A stretch of 64,000 nt of DNA, taken from NCBI RefSeq assembly GCF_900129425.1, contig NZ_LT670817.1, positions 6,200,001 through 6,264,000 on the forward strand, in the 5' to 3' direction. The stretch is from Bradyrhizobium erythrophlei. GTDB taxonomy: Bacteria; Pseudomonadota; Alphaproteobacteria; Rhizobiales; Xanthobacteraceae. The notes beneath the pieces were generated by a model. The model saw only the letters and a list, made by a program, of their open reading frames with translations. It did no database searches and had not been told where the DNA came from. The translations under genes were made by a program, and so were the position numbers. Shown here in pieces: positions 8,729 through 17,449 of this stretch (its first letter is position 1; the number at the start of each line of letters is the position of its first letter).

Positions 8729-9436
8729 TTAGGTGGTGATTCCGATAAATTCGCCGATGAGACTTGCGTCGCCGAGATCGCCCGGCTGCACTTCCCTCGT
8801 GATCGTGCCTTTTTGAATGATGAGGATCCGCTTCGAGAGCGCGGCGATGAAGTCGAGATTCTGCTCGACCAGGATCATGGTCAGGCCGCTGTTGTCGCGC
8901 AGCCGCAGCAAGACCTCGACGATCTCGTCGATGATCGAGGGTTGAATGCCTTCGGTCGGCTCGTCGAGAAGGACGAGACGCGGCTTGCCGCAAAGGCAGC
9001 GCGCGATCGCCAGCAGTTGCTGCTCGCCGCCCGATAGCGCGCCGCCGGCGCGATCGAGCAGCGGCTTGAGGCGGGGAAACTCCTCCAGCACATCGGCGAT
9101 GGTTTCTTGCTCGCTGCCGGCGTGCTTGGTGCATCCCATGCGCAGATTATCGTAAACCGTGAGGCCCGGGAAAATCTCGCGCCCCTGCGGCACGTAACCG
9201 AACCCCAGCCGCGCACGGCGATAGGGTTCGGCGGCGGTCACGTCGTTGCCGTCCAGCCGCACCAGCCCGCCGGTCGCCGGCAGAAACCCCATTAACGCCT
9301 TGAGCAGCGTCGTCTTGCCCATGCCGTTGTGACCGAGAATGCCGATGAACTCGCCTTCGTTGACCGCGAAGCTGACCCCGTTGAGGATCGGAATGCGACC
9401 GTAACCTGTGCGTAACCCCTGCACGTTGAGCATCAT
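8729..9436 (-). CDS. Urea/short-chain amide ABC transporter ATP-binding protein (UrtE-like)
   Basis: Second ATPase of a branched-chain-type (LivF/UrtE) importer, 235 residues. Walker A is GHNGMGKTT, the signature is LSGGEQQ, Walker B is LVLLDEP followed by TEGIQPSII. The TEGIQPS stretch and the GYVPQGREIFPGLTV motif are closer to UrtE than to general LivF. Its start overlaps the end of the preceding ATPase gene by four bases. With the neighbouring permeases and binding protein it should import urea or small amides for the amidases encoded on both sides. Confidence 0.92.
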   Translation of the reverse strand: MMLNVQGLRTGYGRIPILNGVSFAVNEGEFIGILGHNGMGKTTLLKALMGFLPATGGLVRLDGNDVTAAEPYRRARLGFGYVPQGREIFPGLTVYDNLRMGCTKHAGSEQETIADVLEEFPRLKPLLDRAGGALSGGEQQLLAIARCLCGKPRLVLLDEPTEGIQPSIIDEIVEVLLRLRDNSGLTMILVEQNLDFIAALSKRILIIQKGTITREVQPGDLGDASLIGEFIGITT

Positions 9437-10158
9437 GCGGCCGCCTGTTTGCCGAGATAGATATCGCGCACCAGCGGGTTGCGCAGGATGTTTTCCACCG
9501 CATCCTCCACCAGTACGCTGCCCTGATTGAACACCGTCACCTGCTTGGCGATCATACGGATGAACTGCATGTCATGCTCGACGACGATCAGAGCCTTGCT
9601 GCGATTGATCTCGCGGACGAGCTCGGCGGTCTTGTACACCTCCTCATGCGTCATGCCGGCGGCAGGCTCGTCGAGCAGAATGAGTACGGGATCCGTCGAC
9701 AACACGATGCCGAGTTCCACCCATTGCCGCTGACCGTGGGCGAGTTGGCCGACCAGGCGCGCTGCCGCCCCAGTGAGGCCGATACGTTCCAGCATCTCGT
9801 CGACTACGCCATTGACCCGTTCGCGGGAATGGATGCGGCTCGCCGCGAGCCAGATATTCTCGCGCACGCTCAAACCATCGAACACGCTCGGCACTTGGGT
9901 CTTGATGCCCATGCCGAGACGCGCGATCTCGTGGGCGTGGGCGTTGGAAATATCGTGGCCGCGGAACAGCACCTGGCCCTGGCTCGGCTGCAGCTGCCCG
10001 GTGAGCATCTTGAAGAACGTGCTTTTGCCGGCGCCGTTGGGGCCGATCAGGCAACGCAGCTCGCCTTCGGCCAGCGTGAAGTTGACGTTGCGTACCGCAT
10101 GGACGCCGCCGAAGCGCATGCCGAGATCGCGGGTGTGAAGCAGCGGCGCGGCCATCAT
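9433..10158 (-). CDS. Urea/short-chain amide ABC transporter ATP-binding protein (UrtD-like)
   Basis: First ATPase of the importer, 241 residues, LivG/UrtD type. Walker A GPNGAGKST, a signature region degenerated to LAHGQRQW (family typical for UrtD), Walker B LILLDEPAAGMT and the D-loop/H-loop VVEHDMQF. It overlaps the permease gene upstream and the UrtE-like gene downstream by four bases each, which implies translational coupling and balanced subunit synthesis. Confidence 0.92.
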   Translation of the reverse strand: MMAAPLLHTRDLGMRFGGVHAVRNVNFTLAEGELRCLIGPNGAGKSTFFKMLTGQLQPSQGQVLFRGHDISNAHAHEIARLGMGIKTQVPSVFDGLSVRENIWLAASRIHSRERVNGVVDEMLERIGLTGAAARLVGQLAHGQRQWVELGIVLSTDPVLILLDEPAAGMTHEEVYKTAELVREINRSKALIVVEHDMQFIRMIAKQVTVFNQGSVLVEDAVENILRNPLVRDIYLGKQAAA

Positions 10159-11228
10159 CCCTCCCCCGCCTGCTTGGGTTTAAGCCCCGCAACCCTGCGC
10201 CGAGTACGCAGGCGCAGCAACCATTGTCCGAGGTCACCCAGCGTCGGCACCAGCCCCTTCGGCACCAGCAGCACGAACGCGATGAGGATGATTCCAAAGA
10301 TCAGCGGCGCATTAGCGAGCAGCCTGGTCCACCAGTCCGAACCGCTGGGCTGGTTTGCCCCCAGCGCCGTGGTGAGCCATTGGATGCCGATGCAACCGAC
10401 GATCGGACCGATCAGCGTGCCGCGCCCGCCGACGATGACCCAGATGATGATCTGGGCGGACTGCGCCAGCCCGAAGATGGTCGGGCTGACGAAATTGCCC
10501 CAATTGGCGAAAAGGCAGCCGGCGAAACCGGCCAGCGCCCCGCCGATGGTGAAGGTCGCGAGCTTGTAGGCGCGGGGATCGTATCCCAAAAGCTCGGCGC
10601 GCCGTTCGTTTTCCCGGATGCCGACAATGACGCGGCCGAACCGGCTGCCCAGCAGCAGCCGCAGTCCGAAATAGCTCGCGAGCAACGCCGCCGTCGCCAG
10701 ATAGAACATGCCTTCGAGATCGATCACCGCGGCCTTGTCGCCGGGCACATTGAGCGGCGGGATCCCCGGAATGCCGTTGAAACCGCCGAGCCGCGCCACG
10801 CCGATATGGAATTCCGGGCCGGCGGTGGAATTCACCGAATTGAACAGGATCAGCGTCACCGTCAGCGTGATGACGCCGAGATACACGTCGCTGATGCGCC
10901 CGTAGAACATGAAATAGCCGAGCAGCGCGGCGAACGCCGCCGGCAGGGCTATGGCGAGCAAAAGCGGGATCGTGCTCTCACCGATATTGAACATGGCGAT
11001 CGCATAGGTATAGGCGCCCAACCCGAAGAAGGCCGACTGGCCGAAGCAGAGAATGCCGCCGAAACCCCAGATCAGCCCCAGGCTGAGAGCCAGAATGGCC
11101 ATGATCATGTAAACGGTAAGTTCGAGTACGGTATCGAGTTCAGCGAAGCGCGGCGTCAGGATCAGGAACGCGACACCGACGATAGCGACCAGCCCGAGGC
11201 CGAGCAGATTGAGGGCGCGGGCGTTCAC
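10155..11228 (-). CDS. Urea/short-chain amide ABC transporter permease (UrtC/LivM-like)
   Basis: Inner-membrane permease of 357 residues with about ten predicted hydrophobic helices. Features include the LIWGFGGILCFGQSAFFGLGAYTYAI region and the GGRGTLIGPIVG motif characteristic of LivM/UrtC permeases. The C-terminus is basic and cytoplasmic. It overlaps both neighbours by four bases (ATGA type). It pairs with the LivH-like permease encoded just upstream to form the membrane channel. Confidence 0.92.
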   Translation of the reverse strand: MNARALNLLGLGLVAIVGVAFLILTPRFAELDTVLELTVYMIMAILALSLGLIWGFGGILCFGQSAFFGLGAYTYAIAMFNIGESTIPLLLAIALPAAFAALLGYFMFYGRISDVYLGVITLTVTLILFNSVNSTAGPEFHIGVARLGGFNGIPGIPPLNVPGDKAAVIDLEGMFYLATAALLASYFGLRLLLGSRFGRVIVGIRENERRAELLGYDPRAYKLATFTIGGALAGFAGCLFANWGNFVSPTIFGLAQSAQIIIWVIVGGRGTLIGPIVGCIGIQWLTTALGANQPSGSDWWTRLLANAPLIFGIILIAFVLLVPKGLVPTLGDLGQWLLRLRTRRRVAGLKPKQAGEG

Positions 11229-12106
11229 AGGCCTCTCCGGAAGAAGCGACCGGTGATGCCCTGCGGCAGCAGGCGGATCAGGACGATGGCTGCGGCAAGC
11301 AACGCCACCTCGCCGAACACCGGCGTGGTGGCAAAGGTGGCGACCTGATTGATGGTGCCGAACAGCGCCGAGGCGGAAACCGTTCCGCTGAGAATCGCAG
11401 CGCCCCCTCCGATCACGGTGATGAAGGATTTGGCGACATAGGCGACGCCGATGGTGGGAAATACCCCGGAGACCGGCGCAAGCACCGCGCCGGCAAGACC
11501 CGACAGGGCGGCGCCGATGCCGAAGGTGACGGCATAGACGCGCGGCGGATTGACGCCGAGCGCTGCCGCCATGTTGGCGTTCTGCATGGTGCCGCGGGCG
11601 ATCAGGCCGAGCCGCGTCCAGCGCAGCACGGCGAAGATGCCGGTCAGCACGACCACGGCGACGGCGATGACGAACAGTGTGTATCCGCTGGTGCGATAGG
11701 CGCCGATCTGGAAACTGCCGAGCGGCGCCGAGATGCCGACCGTGGTGTTGCCGAAGATGGCCGTCGTCAGCCCGACGAGAAAAAGGCTGAGTCCCCAGGT
11801 CGCAAGCATGGTGTCGATCATGCGGCCATACAGGAACCGGATAATCGTCATTTCGACGATCACCCCGATTATGCCGACGACCACGGGTGCCACCACCAGG
11901 ATGGCGATCCAGATGCTGATGCCGTGGCCGGTGGCGACGATCGCCGCATAACCGCCGAGCATCAGAAATTCCCCATGCGCGAGATTGATAACCCGCATCA
12001 TGCCGAAAATAATCGCCAGCCCGACGCTGATCAGCGCCAGGCTGGCAATCGCGTAAAGCACCTGGATCGCCAGGAGAGCAACGAGATCCACGTTCACCAT
12101 TCCCAA
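11225..12106 (-). CDS. Urea/short-chain amide ABC transporter permease (UrtB/LivH-like)
   Basis: Inner-membrane permease of 293 residues, LivH/UrtB family. It shows the conserved GMMRVINLAHGEFLMLGGYAA segment and the VIGGGAAILSGT motif that contacts the ATPase. It lies 20 bases after the binding-protein gene and overlaps the second permease gene. Substrate specificity is set by the periplasmic binding protein and by context, which here points to short amides or urea. Confidence 0.92.
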   Translation of the reverse strand: MGMVNVDLVALLAIQVLYAIASLALISVGLAIIFGMMRVINLAHGEFLMLGGYAAIVATGHGISIWIAILVVAPVVVGIIGVIVEMTIIRFLYGRMIDTMLATWGLSLFLVGLTTAIFGNTTVGISAPLGSFQIGAYRTSGYTLFVIAVAVVVLTGIFAVLRWTRLGLIARGTMQNANMAAALGVNPPRVYAVTFGIGAALSGLAGAVLAPVSGVFPTIGVAYVAKSFITVIGGGAAILSGTVSASALFGTINQVATFATTPVFGEVALLAAAIVLIRLLPQGITGRFFRRGL

Positions 12107-12126
12107 AGATACGAGGCCAAGCGACC

Positions 12127-13350
12127 TCAGATCTTGATCACGTATTGCTGGTTATCGTTGGGGTTCTTGATAAGGTCGCACACCGCGGCGGTGTCCGACG
12201 GTTTCTGCTGCGGGAAATCTTCCAGCACCTTGAGCTTCTTGTCGTTGACCTCGGCGATGTGCACGTCGAGCACGCAATGGTGGGTCGGCGGGTCGATCGT
12301 GACCTTGCCCGAGGGCGCATCGATGCTGATTCCGGTTTCCAGTGCCTCGATGACCTTCATGCGGTCGACACTGCCGGCTTTCTTGACCCCTTCCGCCCAC
12401 AGCCGGAAGCCTTGATAGGTTCCCATGGCAAGTTCGGTGACGTTGGGATAATCGGCGCCGAAGCGCTTGTGGAAGCCGGCAACGAAGGTTTCGTTGGTCT
12501 TGTTCTTCAAATCCTGGAAGTAATTGTAACAGATCAGCATGCCGTCGCACTCGTCCGGCGACAACACGATATGCTCGTTGCCGACGGCAAAGGTGGTCGA
12601 CGCCATCGGAATGCTCTTGCGCATGCCCGCCGCGGCCCACTGACGATAGAACGACATGTGCGCGCCGCCGACCAGCGCCGACCACACGAAATCCGGCTTC
12701 TCCGCCTGGATCTTGGAGATGGTCGAGCCGAAATTGGTGACGTCGAGCGGGAAGAAGTCGATCGACAAGACTTGGCCGCCGTTTTCGGTGACGTATTTCT
12801 TCACCCATTGCGAGGTGATCTGGCCGTAATTGTAATCGGCTGCGACGACATAAACCTTCTTGCCCCATTTCTTCATGGCATAGGGCACGAGCTTTTCCAC
12901 CGTTTGCGCCGGGGTCACGCCGGTGTCGAACTGATCGCGGTCGCAGACGCCGCCTTCATATTGCGTATTGTAGAAGTACAGCGTCTTGAAACGGTCGAGC
13001 ACCGGCCGGATCACCTCGCGCGAGGCGGAGGTGATGCCGCCATGCACGACGGCAACCTTGTCCTTCAGCGCCGCCTGCTGGGCAAATTGCGTGTAAAGCT
13101 GCATGTTTGATTGCGTATCGTAATTGATTAATTTGATCTGCCGTCCCAGCAGGCCGCCCGCCGCATTAGCCTCTTCGACCGCGAGCGTCAGCGCATCGAC
13201 CATCGGCTTGCCGTAGATGTCGAGCCCGCCCGACAGATCGTGGATGCTTGCGACGCCGATCGGATCTTCGGCCCAGGCACTGGAACCAAACATCCCGGCA
13301 GCGGCAGTAACAGCCGTGCCCTGTAAGAACCTTCTGCGATTGACCTTCAT
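12127..13350 (-). CDS. Amide/urea ABC transporter substrate-binding protein, Tat-exported
   Basis: Periplasmic binding protein of 407 residues in the UrtA/FmdD/AmiC family of type I binding proteins. The N-terminus MKVNRRRFLQGTAVTAA is a twin-arginine signal with a cleavage-like ASAWAED region. It shares the AmiC-like scaffold (YEGGVCDRDQFDTGVTPAQ, PTHHCVLDVHIAEV) with the regulator encoded at 16268-17449, consistent with recognition of the same amides by transporter and regulator. It follows the formamidase by 34 bases. Formamide, acetamide and urea are all plausible ligands. Confidence 0.9.
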   Translation of the reverse strand: MKVNRRRFLQGTAVTAAAGMFGSSAWAEDPIGVASIHDLSGGLDIYGKPMVDALTLAVEEANAAGGLLGRQIKLINYDTQSNMQLYTQFAQQAALKDKVAVVHGGITSASREVIRPVLDRFKTLYFYNTQYEGGVCDRDQFDTGVTPAQTVEKLVPYAMKKWGKKVYVVAADYNYGQITSQWVKKYVTENGGQVLSIDFFPLDVTNFGSTISKIQAEKPDFVWSALVGGAHMSFYRQWAAAGMRKSIPMASTTFAVGNEHIVLSPDECDGMLICYNYFQDLKNKTNETFVAGFHKRFGADYPNVTELAMGTYQGFRLWAEGVKKAGSVDRMKVIEALETGISIDAPSGKVTIDPPTHHCVLDVHIAEVNDKKLKVLEDFPQQKPSDTAAVCDLIKNPNDNQQYVIKI

Positions 13351-13384
13351 TGCAGTACTCCTCCTCGTTGTGGCCGGGATTTCA

Positions 13385-14380
13385 TCAGACCAGGTATTTT
13401 TTCAAAATCGAGGCGCCCATGGTGTATTTCGGATCGACCATGTTTCCGAGCCGGATGCGTCCGGCCTGACTGAGAAGCATGTAAGCGTCGATTTCATCGA
13501 AGCCGTAATCCGCGCTCATCCAGCGCACGAGTTCGCGATAGGCGATCCGTGCCGCGTCTTCCAGCGGCCGGGCGCTGCCGATCGTCATGAGAAACTTTTC
13601 GGTCTCAAGCCGCGGCCACGCAAAACTCCAGTTCTTGATGACGTCGATCTGCAGCGTGACGGTGGCGCGCTGTTCGATCGCGACCCCCGACAACTCGCCG
13701 TCGCCCTGCGCCGCATGGCAATCGCCGACGTAGAGAAGGCCGCCTTTGGTATGCACCGGAAAGTAAAGGATCGCACCCGGCGCGACGTCGGGCAAATCCA
13801 TGTTGCCGCCGTGATAGTCCGGCTGCAGCGACGAGATCGCCTCGATCTCGGGCGAAACCCCGATGGTACCGATAAACGGCTCGTAAGGCAGAGTGATCTT
13901 GTCGTTCCAGCGCACGCCGTCCTTGTCGACGTGCATTTTCCTGACCCGCTCCGGCAGGGGCGGATTGAGCATCGCCGTCGACGCCGTCCCGACCAGGCCG
14001 CCGAATTCCGGGATGATGCAGGTGGTGCCTGCGGGCTGCGCGCCTCGCGTCTCCACGGCATGAATGTGGACCGCGAGGCAATCGCCCTTCTCCACCCCGC
14101 TGACGGCAACCGGACCACATTGCGGGTTCAGAAAGGGAAACCGCAATTTCGCGGTCGGGCTGTCTTGCTCGCTGGTGAGGACGCCGCCGAAGGCATCTTC
14201 CGTCTCCACCACGACGACGTCGCCGGGATCGATCGTGAGCACCGGCTTGGCATAGGGCCCGTAGACATAGTGGAAGTCGCCTTGCGCCGCGATCGAGAGT
14301 TCGTGGCGTTTGCCGGCCTGCGCCTTGGCGAGGCCGCGCTTTGCCATGATCGAGGTCTTGAGCCAGGGATCGTTGATCAT
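13385..14380 (-). CDS. Acetamidase/formamidase family protein
   Basis: Zinc-dependent hydrolase of 331 residues converting formamide or acetamide to ammonia and formate or acetate. Family features: a histidine-containing HYVYGPYAKPVLTIDPGD region, VGDCHAAQGDGELSG with a metal-ligand-like Cys/His pair, and the late CAWMS-equivalent region AYMLLSQAG. It is shorter than FmdA of Methylophilus (about 400 residues). The start at 14380 (MINDPW) is supported by GAGGA eight bases upstream; the longer frame would overlap the upstream amidase gene. The gap to that gene is 17 bases. Formate as a product connects this operon to the formate dehydrogenase encoded at 1.9-4.8 kb. Confidence 0.9.
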   Translation of the reverse strand: MINDPWLKTSIMAKRGLAKAQAGKRHELSIAAQGDFHYVYGPYAKPVLTIDPGDVVVVETEDAFGGVLTSEQDSPTAKLRFPFLNPQCGPVAVSGVEKGDCLAVHIHAVETRGAQPAGTTCIIPEFGGLVGTASTAMLNPPLPERVRKMHVDKDGVRWNDKITLPYEPFIGTIGVSPEIEAISSLQPDYHGGNMDLPDVAPGAILYFPVHTKGGLLYVGDCHAAQGDGELSGVAIEQRATVTLQIDVIKNWSFAWPRLETEKFLMTIGSARPLEDAARIAYRELVRWMSADYGFDEIDAYMLLSQAGRIRLGNMVDPKYTMGASILKKYLV

Positions 14381-14397
14381 CGCGATATCCTCATTCG

Positions 14398-15915
14398 TCA
14401 AAACAACTTCCAGTCGCCGCCGGCCTCGACCGCGGAGGCAAGCTGTATCAAGGTCGTTTCCTCGAAATGCCGTCCGACCAGCATTAAGCCGACCGGCAGA
14501 CCGTTGACACGGCCGCATGGCACCGTGAAGGCAGGATGCCCGGACACGTCGAACGAGCAGGTATTCGCCTGCATGTTGAGCGCGGTATCGATCGCGGTGC
14601 CAAGCGGCGCATCGGCCGGCGGAATCGGCGTTGCCGTGAATGGAATGGTCGGCATTGCCAGCACGTCGAATTTTTCCAGCGCCTCGTCGTAGGCTTGGCG
14701 CAGCAGTACTCTCAGGTTCTGTGCCTTCGAGTGATAGCGCCCGTGATAGTTGCGGTGCATGTATTCGCCGAGCATCAGCACCAGTTTGACGGTGGGGGAG
14801 ACGTCGTTGATCCGCGTTCCCATGCCGCGGGCGAAGGCTTCCTGCATGGAAAGCGGATAGTAGCCGTGGATGTTGTTGCCGACGCCATATCCCTTCAGCA
14901 TCATCTCGGCCGCGCCTTCCAGGATGATGCCGCTCCAGACATGCGGTCCATCAAGGTGCCAGGGCACCGAAATTTCCGCGCTATCGACGCCGACCTTTCC
15001 CAATGCCTCGATCGCCGCGCGCACCTTGGCATCGACCGCGGGATTGCTTTCGGGATGACCAAAGCCTTCGCGCACTACGCCGACGCGCAATCCCTTGGCC
15101 GGCTTGCCGATCGCGGCCATGTAATCGCCGGTCCGGGCCGCAATCGTTCGGGTGTCCCAGCCGTCATGGCCGGCAATTACCGTGAGCAGCCGGGCAACGT
15201 CTTCGACCGTGGCACCCATCGGACCGCAGTGATCGAGGGAATAGCTGATCGGCATCGAGCCCGTGGTCGGCACCAGTCCCCAGGTCGGCTTCAGGCCATA
15301 GATGCCGCACCAGCTCGACGGCGTGCGGATCGATCCGCCCTGGTCTCCGCCGAGCGTCATCGGCACTTCGCCGGCCGCTACCAGCGCCGCGCTTCCCCCT
15401 GATGAACCGCCGGCACTGTGGGCGACGTTGTGCGGATTGCGGATCACACCGCTCGCGCAGGTGTGGCTCGCGCCGGAAAAGCAGAGATCTTCGCAGGCCG
15501 CCTTGCCCGCGATGGTGCCTCCGGCGTCGAGGATCCGCGTCACCACGGTGGCATCGATCTCCGGCACGTATCCTTCAAGCAACGCCGATCCGTTCATCAT
15601 AGGAACGCCGGCGACGCAGATGTTGTCCTTGATCGCGATCTTCTTGCCGGTCAGCAGACCGTTGCCGCCGGCATGGATATTCGTCTTCCAGTACCAGGCG
15701 CCATACGGATTTTCCGACGCCGAAGGCCGGTATCCGGGCGAGCGCGGCGCAATCGGCGCCAAGGCAGGCGGCACCAGTTCATCAAGCCGGCCATATGAGG
15801 CCAAAGGACCCTTGAAGGCCTGCTGAAACGCCGCAACCTCGTCAGCGGTGAGAACAAGCCCGAAATCGGATCCGAGATCATCGATTTGCTGCAACGTCGG
15901 AAGGCGCACCACCAT
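14398..15915 (-). CDS. Amidase signature family hydrolase (second paralogue), first gene of the operon
   Basis: Amide hydrolase of 505 residues, paralogous to the protein at 7177-8691. The amidase signature is intact: catalytic Lys in GKKIAIKDN, HSAGGSSGGSAALVA, and GGDQGGSIRTPSSWCG with the Ser-cisSer-Lys triad. It is the first coding gene after a leader of about 190 bases that contains a candidate promoter, a hexaloop hairpin and an intrinsic terminator. Expression should therefore depend on antitermination by the divergent AmiR. The start ATG at 15915 aligns with that of the paralogue; its ribosome-binding site is weak. Confidence 0.9.
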   Translation of the reverse strand: MVVRLPTLQQIDDLGSDFGLVLTADEVAAFQQAFKGPLASYGRLDELVPPALAPIAPRSPGYRPSASENPYGAWYWKTNIHAGGNGLLTGKKIAIKDNICVAGVPMMNGSALLEGYVPEIDATVVTRILDAGGTIAGKAACEDLCFSGASHTCASGVIRNPHNVAHSAGGSSGGSAALVAAGEVPMTLGGDQGGSIRTPSSWCGIYGLKPTWGLVPTTGSMPISYSLDHCGPMGATVEDVARLLTVIAGHDGWDTRTIAARTGDYMAAIGKPAKGLRVGVVREGFGHPESNPAVDAKVRAAIEALGKVGVDSAEISVPWHLDGPHVWSGIILEGAAEMMLKGYGVGNNIHGYYPLSMQEAFARGMGTRINDVSPTVKLVLMLGEYMHRNYHGRYHSKAQNLRVLLRQAYDEALEKFDVLAMPTIPFTATPIPPADAPLGTAIDTALNMQANTCSFDVSGHPAFTVPCGRVNGLPVGLMLVGRHFEETTLIQLASAVEAGGDWKLF

Positions 15916-15950
15916 GCTTCACCCACTTCTTGTCTTTCGGAAGAACAACG

Positions 15951-15987
15951 AAAAAAGCCATCCGCGACCCGAAAAGGCCCCGAATGG
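15951..15987 (-). terminator. Intrinsic terminator in the leader of the amidase operon
   Basis: On the minus strand the leader contains CCAT at 15987-15984 pairing with ATGG at 15961-15958. An inner hairpin GGCC-TTTTCG-GGTC lies inside, and CTTTTTT follows at 15957-15951. It lies between the candidate promoter and the first amidase gene, at the position expected for an AmiR-controlled attenuator. Pairing was judged by eye; no folding energy was computed. Confidence 0.6.
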
Positions 15988-15997
15988 CATCAATGCC
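15986..15997 (-). promoter_or_regulatory. Candidate ANTAR (AmiR) RNA target hairpin with AUUGAU hexaloop
   Basis: The leader RNA reads GGC-AUUGAU-GCC: a short stem closing a six-base loop with A at position 1 and G at position 4. Those are the conserved loop bases of ANTAR-protein RNA targets. Its 3' arm shares two bases with the 5' arm of the terminator stem, so the two structures should exclude each other, as in known ANTAR antitermination. A first hexaloop hairpin, normally present upstream, is only weakly visible (CGU-AAGCCU-ACG), so the motif is incomplete by strict criteria. Confidence 0.5.
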
Positions 15998-16114
15998 GCT
16001 GCTATCAATGGTCGCGTAGGCTTACGTTGCAGAACGAAATTTTGGCGGTCGTCACTCAGGCGACATCGGCTGCGCGAGAACTCTTTCGTCATGCACGTAC
16101 TCACGTACCGGTAC

Positions 16115-16144
16115 ATTGTGTCTTAGCGTCGCCAGCCTTGTCAA
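16115..16144 (-). promoter_or_regulatory. Candidate sigma-70 promoter of the amidase operon
   Basis: TTGACA on the minus strand at 16144-16139 is a perfect -35 box. An 18-base spacer follows and then CACAAT at 16120-16115 as a partial -10 box (four of six bases). Transcription would start near 16108 and give a leader of about 190 bases holding the hexaloop hairpin and terminator. A 10-bp perfect palindrome GTACCGGTAC at 16105-16114 covers the expected start site. Confidence 0.5.
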
Positions 16145-16180
16145 TGAGACCCGCACCTTTTTTATGCGCGGGTAGTCTCA
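16145..16180. promoter_or_regulatory. Imperfect inverted repeat abutting the amidase promoter
   Basis: TGAGAC-CCGC at the left pairs with GCGGG-TA-GTCTCA at the right (outer six pairs perfect, a two-base bulge, then four pairs) around a T-rich centre. It ends exactly at the -35 box of the candidate amidase promoter and lies about 90 bases upstream of amiC. A binding site for a nitrogen or carbon regulator is possible; no regulator is identified. Confidence 0.4.
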
Positions 16181-16267
16181 AATGACGCGTAGCGCGGATT
16201 GATGATAAGAGGTGACAGACCGATCTTCTTGCGATGAGATAATTGCCGCGCAGCTCCCGGACTCCTG

Positions 16268-17449
16268 ATGAAAAAGCCGTCCATCCCTCTCGGTCTCGTA
16301 TTTTCCCAGTCGGGATCCTACGCCATGATGGCGGGCGAGATGCTCAAGAGCGCGTTGATGGCGATCGACGAGATCAATCAAAGCGCTCAGTTCGACTTCA
16401 CCTTCGCAACTCATCTGCGTGATCCCGGCGGGGTCGTCGCCGCCTATCATACGGCGTGCGACGAGCTCATTCGCGAAGAGCGCGTCGATCACATCGTCGG
16501 CTGTTATACGTCGGCCTCGCGCAAGCAGGTCATTCCCATCGTCGAGCGCACCGAACGGCTGCTCTGGCATCCGGCGCGGTACGAGGGGTTCGAAAGCAGC
16601 GACAACGTGATCTATGTCGGGGCCGCGCCCAATCACAACGTCGTGCCGCTGGTGCGGCACATGCTGGACCACATCTCCGGTGACGTGTTCTGCATCGGGT
16701 CCAACTATGTCTGGACCTGGGAAACCAACCGGGTCATTCGTGAAATCGTGACGAGCGCGGGCGGCGGCATCCTCGCCGAACGCCTGCTGGAGCTCGGCGA
16801 GACCGCGGTGGGCCACATCGTCAAGGAGATCATCGAGCGAAAGCCGCCGGTCGTGTTCAACACGCTGGTCGGAGAATCCAGCTACGCCTTCGTCCGCGCG
16901 CTCCACGAGGCGACGGCACGCGCCGGCCTCACGATCCCGATGCTGAGCTGCAGTCTGTGCGAACCCGAACTGAAGCTGATCGGACCGGCGGCTTCCGTCG
17001 GATGCATCACGTCGTCGGCTTATTTCGAGAGCATCGAACACTCCGAGAACCGCGCTTTCGTTGCGCGGTGGAAGGCCCGCTACGGCGCGTACAGCAGCCC
17101 ATCCGTCGATGGACAATCGACGTATGTCAGCGTCATGCTGCTGGCCCGCGCCATCCGCCGCGCCGGCTCGGCCGATGTCGCGGCGGTCCGGCGTGCCGCC
17201 GCCAACCATCGCTATGATTCTCCGCAAGGTCCGGTCTGGGTCGATCCCGACAACAACCACTGCTTCCTGACACCCCGTTTGGCACGTTCTGTGCCTGGAT
17301 GTCAGTTCAAGATCTTCTGGGAAGCCGACGCCCCCGAACGCCCCGACCCCTATCTTTCGAACCTCGATCTGGCGGCGATTGGCACAAGGCTGCAAAAGAG
17401 CAATGATGCGATGACGAAACGGTCCAACCATCTGCGTGTGGTGAAATGA
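16268..17449 (+). CDS. amiC: Amide-sensing negative regulator AmiC
   Basis: Cytoplasmic amide receptor of 393 residues built on the periplasmic-binding-protein fold but with no signal peptide (starts MKKPSIPLGLVFSQSG). Family motifs GCYTSASRKQVIPIVER, LLWHPARYEGFE and VDGQSTYVSVMLLARA are those of AmiC/UrtA-type proteins. In Pseudomonas, AmiC holds AmiR inactive until an amide binds. Its stop overlaps the amiR start (ATGA), and it is divergent from the amidase operon, the arrangement expected for a sensor of that operon's substrates. Confidence 0.92.
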   Translation: MKKPSIPLGLVFSQSGSYAMMAGEMLKSALMAIDEINQSAQFDFTFATHLRDPGGVVAAYHTACDELIREERVDHIVGCYTSASRKQVIPIVERTERLLWHPARYEGFESSDNVIYVGAAPNHNVVPLVRHMLDHISGDVFCIGSNYVWTWETNRVIREIVTSAGGGILAERLLELGETAVGHIVKEIIERKPPVVFNTLVGESSYAFVRALHEATARAGLTIPMLSCSLCEPELKLIGPAASVGCITSSAYFESIEHSENRAFVARWKARYGAYSSPSVDGQSTYVSVMLLARAIRRAGSADVAAVRRAAANHRYDSPQGPVWVDPDNNHCFLTPRLARSVPGCQFKIFWEADAPERPDPYLSNLDLAAIGTRLQKSNDAMTKRSNHLRVVK

